Assembly (NCBI RefSeq): GCF_000515415.1
Contig: NZ_KI911783.1
Location: forward strand, 4,516,392-4,580,391
DNA length: 64,000 nt
Source: Bradyrhizobium sp. WSM1417
Lineage (GTDB): Bacteria; Pseudomonadota; Alphaproteobacteria; Rhizobiales; Xanthobacteraceae
Reading direction: 5' to 3'
Below are positions 58,687 to 64,000 of this stretch, in pieces (position 1 is the stretch's first letter; every line of letters begins with the position of its first letter). The notes below the pieces were generated by a model. The model did not search any database. It saw only the letters and a list, made by a program, of their open reading frames with translations, and was not told where the DNA came from. A program made the translations under genes and the position numbers.

Positions 58687-59523
58687 TCAGCCCACTCTGG
58701 ACGCGAGCGGAGCGCCGCTGGCCGACAGTTTGGCGTCATTGACCATGTCCTTCACAATGGCGATTGTGGCCTCGTCGGCCGGAAACAACATTTCGAGGGC
58801 AAGCTCCGACAGTGTGATGTCGGCGGGGGCGCCGAAAACGGTTGTGGTGTTCAGGAACGAGACTCTGCCGAACCCGGTCTGAACACGAAGAGGCGTCACA
58901 TACCGCTGAGGGCCATCACTTGATGCGAGCGCCACGGCACCCTTCGGGGCCGGATACGACAACACCTCGGTCAGCAGCGCCTGAATGACGGGATCCGCTC
59001 TTGCCTCAATCTGCTGCTTCAGCACCGTGATGGTGTGGGCGCGCCACTCGACGAAATTGTCGATGCGCGGCCCCATCCCGTCTGGATGCAGGATGAGGCG
59101 CACGGCGTTGACGGGACCGCGAAGCAACTCCGGAGAACATCCCTCGTATAGCTGCGGCAGCGCCGCATTCGACAGAACGACGTTCCAATGTCGGTCCAAC
59201 ACATAGGCCGGATAAGGAAGATGGACCCGTAGGATCTGCTCCATCGCGGACGTCGCAGACGACATTTCTTCGAGACACCGTTCGGCGAACTCGGGCGCAA
59301 ACCCTGCGGCCAACAGAAACGTGTTTTGATCCCGGAACGACAATTTCAGCTGCTCACCCAGGCGCAGGACCATTTCCTTGCTCGGATGAGAGCGACCGGT
59401 CTCGAGATAGGACAGGTGCCGCGTCGAGCTGTTTGCGGCCAGCGCAAGCGTGGTCTGCGACATACCCCGGCTGGCGCGCCACCTCCGTAGCAATACGCCA
59501 AATTCAACTGCGCGAACGGCCAT
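58687..59523 (-). CDS. XRE-family regulator with MmyB-like ligand-binding domain
   Basis: A 278-residue regulator. The N-terminal HTH_31 domain is GVLLRRWRASRGMSQTTLALAANSSTRHLSYLETGRSHPSKEMVLRLGEQL (about residues 9-60). The C-terminal PAS-like MmyB domain starts at PYPAYVLDRHWNVVLSNAALPQLY; this group, first seen with methylenomycin MmyB, binds fatty-acid-like ligands. Divergent from the NTF2/ABM operon, with a perfect 12-bp palindrome at 59621-59632 in between. Confidence 0.82.
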   Translation of the reverse strand: MAVRAVEFGVLLRRWRASRGMSQTTLALAANSSTRHLSYLETGRSHPSKEMVLRLGEQLKLSFRDQNTFLLAAGFAPEFAERCLEEMSSATSAMEQILRVHLPYPAYVLDRHWNVVLSNAALPQLYEGCSPELLRGPVNAVRLILHPDGMGPRIDNFVEWRAHTITVLKQQIEARADPVIQALLTEVLSYPAPKGAVALASSDGPQRYVTPLRVQTGFGRVSFLNTTTVFGAPADITLSELALEMLFPADEATIAIVKDMVNDAKLSASGAPLASRVG

Positions 59524-59620
59524 GTTTCACCTTATGAACTGCCACCCCCGCCAGACTATTACCTCCCACGTCAAATTCGCACCGCAGGTCCGTGTTTCTT
59601 TTACCTGCGACGTTATCGAC

Positions 59621-59632
59621 CGACCGCGGTCG
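59621..59632. promoter_or_regulatory. Perfect 12-bp palindrome in the divergent promoter region
   Basis: CGACCGCGGTCG lies between the XRE regulator and the NTF2-fold gene. It is GC-rich, so a chance occurrence is possible. Confidence 0.3.
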
Positions 59633-59712
59633 CGTGAGGCACCCTTCCGCGTGCGCTAACGAGGGCGCGAGCCGTGCAGCGGCGCCAGCGTCGTTATTTC
59701 AAGGAGATGACT

Positions 59713-60078
59713 ATGGAAAGCCCAAGCAGTCTGGCCGACCGCTACGTCGCCGTCTGGAACGAAACCAATGCAGAGCGGCGCAAAAGCCAAATCGCGGAAC
59801 TATGGATCACCGGGGGCCGGCACTATGTGGGCGATCGGGAGGTCGAAGGGTACGAGGCGCTCGAGAGACGAGTGCGGGAGTCTCATGAGAAGAACGTCAG
59901 GGATAACGCCAACCGATTTCGGGCCGCTGATGATGCTCGCCGGGTGCACGACGCTGTGGTCTTTCACTGGGAAATGCTTCCCGCCAGCGGCGACGCCATT
60001 CTGGCCCGCGGGCTCGAATTTCTCATCGTGGATGGCAGCGGAAAAATCGTTGCCGACTATCAGTTCTTTCCGGCTTGA
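59713..60078 (+). CDS. NTF2-fold (SnoaL-like) protein
   Basis: A 121-residue cytoplasmic protein (SLADRYVAVWNETNAERRKSQIAELWITGGRHYVGDREVEGYEALERRVRESHEKNVRDNANRFRAADDARRVHDAVVFHWEML). ATG 59713 is six bases after AAGGAG. It is the first gene of a cluster with an ABM-domain protein and a ureohydrolase and is likely controlled by the divergent XRE regulator. Confidence 0.72.
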   Translation: MESPSSLADRYVAVWNETNAERRKSQIAELWITGGRHYVGDREVEGYEALERRVRESHEKNVRDNANRFRAADDARRVHDAVVFHWEMLPASGDAILARGLEFLIVDGSGKIVADYQFFPA

Positions 60079-60153
60079 GGCCGACGGATCGTCCTGCGGG
60101 AGGCCATCCTCCATCCAGCAAGTGCCGCCTAGCGAACACCGAGGCAAATCATC

Positions 60154-60459
60154 GTGCCAGTCACTTATGTCATTAAATTCAACGTCGTGCCCGAGCAACG
60201 CTCGAGTTTTCTGCAACTGCTCGGGACGGTACTCGATGCGATGAGAGATGAGCCGACCTTTCACCAAGCGGTTTTGCATCGCGATACAGCCTCCGAGTAT
60301 CGCTTCATGCTGTACGAGACGTGGGAGAGCCATGAAGAGGTTTTGAACGTTCAAATGAAGCGGCCGTATCGGGACGCATGGCAACATGCGCTTCCCGGAT
60401 TGCTCGCGTCAGACCGCGAAATCGAAATCTGGGAGCCGCTGCGGAGCGACCATCCCTGA
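60154..60459 (+). CDS. ABM-domain (putative quinol monooxygenase) protein
   Basis: A 101-residue dimeric ferredoxin-like fold: VTYVIKFNVVPEQRSSFLQLLGTVLDAMRDEPTFHQAVLHRDTASEYRFMLYETWESHEEVLNVQMKRPYRDAW. This is the antibiotic biosynthesis monooxygenase pattern; members oxidise quinols or haem without cofactor. GTG 60154 follows GAGG. It is 75 bp downstream of the NTF2-fold gene. Confidence 0.78.
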   Translation: MPVTYVIKFNVVPEQRSSFLQLLGTVLDAMRDEPTFHQAVLHRDTASEYRFMLYETWESHEEVLNVQMKRPYRDAWQHALPGLLASDREIEIWEPLRSDHP

Positions 60460-60627
60460 AGTTTTCTGACGCAGCCCGGCCTGGTGTTTGCAGGCACCGA
60501 ACGTTGACTCTCATCGGCTTACAGCATTGATTCACATGAGGTCACGTCCCAGGTGAGAGCGGCTCCGGCGTTCGGCTCGGCAAGCCGAGAGCAAGTCAGG
60601 AACTCGTCCAAGCGTTGCGGATTAGCT

Positions 60628-61599
60628 ATGTCGGCCAAACTGAGTGCCTCCTGCGAGACCGCTATGGCGAGCGAGCGCAATACATTCCTCGGCGTCGCGG
60701 CGTGCGACCTTGCTCTGCCTGTTCCCCTGCCTCCTGGCGAAGCCGACATCGTCATCTTCGGAGCTGCCGACGCAACGCCGCATTTGAAGGGCCGGACCAG
60801 CCATGCCGCGAATGGCCCAACGGCCATTCGCAATGCCTTGCGCGTTTACCAGACCGACCTTGCCAGGTGGGATTTCGACCAGGACGGAATCCTGCTCGAC
60901 CCGGAGCAGATCCGGGTCGTCGATGGTGGCGATCTTGCCACGTCACCCGATGCCCCCGAGCAAAACCGGAAAGCAATCAGGACGGCCACCAAAAAGATAC
61001 TGAAGTCCGGGGCGGTACCCATGCTGCTGGGCGGAGATGATTCCGTCCCCATACCGTTCTTCGAGGCGTTCGAAGACATGGGCAGGCTGACCATCCTGCA
61101 GATCGACGCGCATCTGGATTGGAAGGACCGGCGCGACGGCTCAGCACATACTTTTTCCAGCACGATGCGGCGCGCCAGCGAGTTGCCTTGGGTCGAACGC
61201 ATTGTGCAGGTTGGTTTGCGGGGTGTCGGTGGCTCGGGCCCGCAGGAGCTCAGTTGCGCGCGGAATTGGGGCTCCAGGATTTTCACAGCACGAGACGTGA
61301 GAAGCCTGGGCGTTCAAGCTGTCCTCAGCGCAATCGAGGACAACGCGAATTGCCTGATCACGATCGACTGCGACGGCTTGGATCCGTCCGTCATTCCGGG
61401 TGTGCTTCTGCCGCAGCCCGGCGGTCTGTCTTATTTCGACGTCGTAGACCTGATCGCGGGCATCGCCTCGAAGGCCAGAATTGTCGGTCTCGATCTGGTT
61501 GAGTTGGTGCCAGAGCGTGATCTGCAGAACATTGGGGCGATCTGCGCAGCGCGGATCATCTGCAACGCCATCGGACATATCGCCAAGCAGAAACGCTAG
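60628..61599 (+). CDS. Ureohydrolase (agmatinase/arginase family) with altered metal site
   Basis: A 323-residue member of the arginase family. The second and third metal motifs are present (DAHLDWKD at about 160-167 and DCDGLDPS at 247-254). The first reads GGDDSVP (135-141), so the His of the canonical GGDHS is Asp. The enzyme may still hold two metals, with altered affinity or a different substrate (guanidino acids, agmatine). ATG 60628 and ATG 60664 are both possible starts. The stop overlaps that of the convergent kinase gene by four bases. Confidence 0.78.
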   Translation: MSAKLSASCETAMASERNTFLGVAACDLALPVPLPPGEADIVIFGAADATPHLKGRTSHAANGPTAIRNALRVYQTDLARWDFDQDGILLDPEQIRVVDGGDLATSPDAPEQNRKAIRTATKKILKSGAVPMLLGGDDSVPIPFFEAFEDMGRLTILQIDAHLDWKDRRDGSAHTFSSTMRRASELPWVERIVQVGLRGVGGSGPQELSCARNWGSRIFTARDVRSLGVQAVLSAIEDNANCLITIDCDGLDPSVIPGVLLPQPGGLSYFDVVDLIAGIASKARIVGLDLVELVPERDLQNIGAICAARIICNAIGHIAKQKR

Positions 61600-63848
61600 C
61601 CGGCCGGCATGTCTCCGAGCGCCTTCCGGATCATCTCGGCGAGCTGGTTGCGGCGGTAGGGTTTTGTCAGGAGCATGACGCCGTCGTCGAGCTTGCCGTG
61701 ATGGACGATGGCATTGTCGGTGTAGCCGGAGGTGTAGAGCACCTTCACCCCGGGGCGGATCGTCGCCACCTTATCGGCGAGATCGCGCCCGCTCATGCCG
61801 CCGGGGATGACGACGTCGGTGAACAGCAGATCGAACGGCTGGCCGGCCTGGATCAATTCGAGCGCGGCCTTGCCGTCGGGCGCGGCGACGGTCTGGTAGC
61901 CGAGACTCTGGAGCTGCACGGTGACGAAGTTGCGCACCAGCGGGTCATCCTCGACCACGAAAATGGTCTCGGCGCCGCCTTCGGCCTGCGGCGTCGTGGT
62001 GGGGGCCACCTCGGCCATGCCTTCGCCCGGCGGCAGATAGAGCTTGATCGTGGTGCCGTGGCCTTCCTCGCTGTAGATCTTGATGTGGCCGCCGGATTGC
62101 TTGACGAAGCCGTAGACCATGGAGAGGCCGAGGCCGCTTCCCTTGCCGACCTCCTTGGTGGTGAAGAACGGCTCGAACGCCTGCTGCTGCACCTCCGTCG
62201 GCATGCCGGTGCCGGTGTCGCTGACGGCGAGCATCACGTAAGGGCCGGGCCGCACGTCGGGATTGTTTTGCGCATACGCCTGGTCGAGCACGACGCGGTG
62301 GGCCTCGAGCAGCAGCTTGCCGCCGTTCGGCATGGCGTCGCGGGCGTTGATGGCCATGTTGAGCAGGGCATTGGTGAGGCGGGACGGATCGATGTGCGCG
62401 GTCATCTGCCCCTGTTCCAGCACGGTCTCGATCTCGATCTGCTCGCCGAGGGTAGGGCGCAGCAGTTTGGCGATGTCGGCGACCGCGGCGTTGATCTCGA
62501 CGTTGCGCGGCTGCAGCGGCTGCCTGCGCGCAAAGGCGAGCAGATGCTGAATCAGCTCGGCGCAGCGTTCGGCGGCCTCGTCGATCAGGCGCGCCACGCG
62601 CTGCAGCTCGGGCTGCTGCTTCAGGCTTGCCACCAGCGTCTCGGTATTGCCGGAGATCACGGTCAGCATGTTGTTGAAGTCATGCGCGACGCCGCCGGTG
62701 AGCTTGCCGATCGCATCCAGCTTCTGCGACTGGTACAGCTGCCGCTCGGTCTCACGCGAGGTGGTCGCGTCGTGATAGACCAGCACCGCGCCGGAGACTT
62801 TGCCTTGCCCGTCCAGCATCGGCCGGCCGCTGATCATGAGATGGCGGGAAGGATTGCCGCTGTGCGGGCGGACGATCATCTCCATGTTCTCGAACGGCTC
62901 ACCGCGCAGCACGCGTGCCGACGGCAGCTCGTCGGGCTTGAGCGGGGTGACGCCGTCGCCGTGAAGCACGCTGGACATCGCCCGCAGATTGCGCAGGTTC
63001 ATGCCGGTCCGGTGCAGCAGCATGCGCTCGGCGGCCGGATTGGACAGAAGGACATTGCCCTCGGCATCGATGACCAGCACTGCCTCCGCCATGCTGTGAA
63101 AGGTGCTCTGGAGCACGTTGACCGACAGGCGCAGCTCGTCATGCGCGGTAACCAGATGCTCGGTGCGCTCGGCCACTGCGGCCTCGAGCTGCTGATTGGC
63201 AGCCGTGGTCTCCAAGAGCGTGCTCTTGAGTGCGCCCTCGCTGCGCCGGCTCTCGCGCATCATCATCACGACCAGCAGCAGGATCACCAGCGCGCCCGCG
63301 ACATCGATGCCGAGCAGCACGATGCCGGTGCGGCGCGAATCCTGGGAGCGTGCCGCGAGCAATCGTTCTTGCTCTGCGCTCAAATGATCGAAATTGCCCA
63401 TCACCGTGTCCATGAGGCCACGGCCCTCGCCCTTGCCCTGGACCGCGGCAATGCCGGCCTGGTCGTTTCCGGCGCGCAGGCGCATCACTTCTGCGGCGAT
63501 CTCGATCCGGCGCAGCGCCAGCGGCTCGGTGCCCTCGAGCAGCGCGACGTGTTCGGGAGTGTCGCGCACGCTGCGCTTGAGGTCGGCGAGCGCCGGTGCG
63601 ATCCGGGCGTGCACCGCCTGGAATTCCTCGCTGAAGCTCGGGTTGCGATAGATCTCGTAGCCGCGTGCGGCGCTCTCGGCGCTGCGCATCAGCACGCGCA
63701 GGTCGGAGATCTTCTTCAGCACCTGGACGGTGTGATTGACCCAGGCCGCGTCGGACCGTGACTTGACGTCGAGGCCGATCGAGGCTGCGGTGATGATCAG
63801 GAGGATGGCAAGTCCAGCACCGAGAATGACGCGCTGCGTTGGGATCAA
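61596..63848 (-). CDS. Hybrid sensor histidine kinase (CHASE3-PAS-HisKA-HATPase-REC)
   Basis: A 750-residue membrane kinase. TM1 is at about residues 6-26, a CHASE3 periplasmic sensor follows (32-172), TM2 at about 175-197, a PAS domain (244-360), the dimerisation helix with phospho-His in GGVAHDFNNML (His about 389), the ATPase domain with NALLNMAINARDAMPNGG, DTGTGM and GKGSGLGLSMVYGFV, and a C-terminal receiver with LLFTDVVIPG. TTG 63848 overlaps the stop of the upstream response regulator (TTGA). The input signal is unknown. Confidence 0.9.
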   Translation of the reverse strand: MIPTQRVILGAGLAILLIITAASIGLDVKSRSDAAWVNHTVQVLKKISDLRVLMRSAESAARGYEIYRNPSFSEEFQAVHARIAPALADLKRSVRDTPEHVALLEGTEPLALRRIEIAAEVMRLRAGNDQAGIAAVQGKGEGRGLMDTVMGNFDHLSAEQERLLAARSQDSRRTGIVLLGIDVAGALVILLLVVMMMRESRRSEGALKSTLLETTAANQQLEAAVAERTEHLVTAHDELRLSVNVLQSTFHSMAEAVLVIDAEGNVLLSNPAAERMLLHRTGMNLRNLRAMSSVLHGDGVTPLKPDELPSARVLRGEPFENMEMIVRPHSGNPSRHLMISGRPMLDGQGKVSGAVLVYHDATTSRETERQLYQSQKLDAIGKLTGGVAHDFNNMLTVISGNTETLVASLKQQPELQRVARLIDEAAERCAELIQHLLAFARRQPLQPRNVEINAAVADIAKLLRPTLGEQIEIETVLEQGQMTAHIDPSRLTNALLNMAINARDAMPNGGKLLLEAHRVVLDQAYAQNNPDVRPGPYVMLAVSDTGTGMPTEVQQQAFEPFFTTKEVGKGSGLGLSMVYGFVKQSGGHIKIYSEEGHGTTIKLYLPPGEGMAEVAPTTTPQAEGGAETIFVVEDDPLVRNFVTVQLQSLGYQTVAAPDGKAALELIQAGQPFDLLFTDVVIPGGMSGRDLADKVATIRPGVKVLYTSGYTDNAIVHHGKLDDGVMLLTKPYRRNQLAEMIRKALGDMPAG

Positions 63849-64000
63849 GGGGCTTCTTTCTTGTCCTTCGGCTGCGAGCCATCGCCCGGCGCGGCGATGC
63901 ATTCCCGGATCGTGGTCAGCAGCGCGTCCGGCGTGAACGGCTTGCGCAGGCAGCGGGTCGCGCCGAGCTCCAGCGCCATCCGGAGGAAGTCGGGAGAGGG
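63845..64000 (-). CDS. Response regulator, C-terminal fragment (5' end outside window)
   Basis: Fifty-one codons end at a TGA (63845-63847). The peptide ALELGATRCLRKPFTPDALLTTIRECI carries the KPF motif and last helix of a CheY-type receiver, followed by a short charged tail, so this is probably a single-domain regulator. It is translationally coupled to the kinase gene, and the two likely form one signalling pair. Confidence 0.75.
   Translation of the reverse strand, partial: PSPDFLRMALELGATRCLRKPFTPDALLTTIRECIAAPGDGSQPKDKKEAP

Noticed and set aside
61698..63761. Open frame of 687 codons antisense to the histidine kinase
   Set aside because: The composition is that of a shadow frame and the sense strand has all kinase motifs in order.

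Overview
The window reads as chromosomal DNA of a high-GC alphaproteobacterium of the Rhizobiales, most likely Bradyrhizobium or a close relative. This is inference from gene content: minCDE, an adenosylcobalamin-dependent class II ribonucleotide reductase, DUF3551, DUF6894 and PsiF-type small proteins, CtrA-type (TTAA-N7-TTAA), EcfG-type (GGAAC-N16/17-CGTT), FixK-type and alphaproteobacterial LexA-type sites, and dispersed palindromic intergenic repeats. No rRNA or tRNA gene, CRISPR array, intact transposase or replication origin was recognised.

Layout. 1-15.3 kb: the end of an ABC-F ATPase, a glycerophosphodiester phosphodiesterase, a metallo-beta-lactamase-fold hydrolase, a periplasmic L-asparaginase, three regulator/enzyme pairs, two flavin enzymes, a chemoreceptor, and a TetR-controlled hydratase/tautomerase locus with a perfect 20-bp operator. 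15.4-23 kb: a TRAP-type binding protein, then a five-gene operon (ABC permease, SDR-like protein, acetyltransferase, DapA-like aldolase, ABC ATPase) with a TetR gene and a divergent ABC binding protein. Matching CAAC-N6-GTTG sites overlap the -35 regions of both transcription units, so this is probably one regulated uptake and catabolism system for an unidentified substrate. 23-26 kb: minCDE behind a CtrA site, with a clear terminator, then a small gene behind an EcfG promoter.

26-49 kb: mostly small secreted or envelope proteins (L,D-transpeptidase, SH3-domain protein, lysozyme-fold transglycosylase, M15-like peptidase, cytochrome c, HdeA-like protein) mixed with metabolic genes: a MarR regulator divergent from a 3-hydroxybenzoate hydroxylase, an SMR pump, an O-methyltransferase with a TetR, PaiB, PdxY and a fatty-acid desaturase. 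A PilZ gene here is cut by an in-frame amber codon. 49.2-52.3 kb looks like an accessory island: a ParB-like gene flanked by identical 12-mers, a compositionally different DUF4145 gene, about 700 bp of non-coding sequence, and an unknown 208-residue gene behind nested palindromes and a LexA-type box.

52.4-64 kb: nrdJ with a probable long leader, a DMT transporter, a cluster with an XRE/MmyB-type regulator flanked by two related NTF2-fold proteins plus an ABM-domain protein and a ureohydrolase with a substituted metal ligand, and finally a CHASE3/PAS hybrid histidine kinase translationally coupled to a response regulator that runs off the window. All functional calls come from reading the sequence and recalled family motifs; no database search was run.
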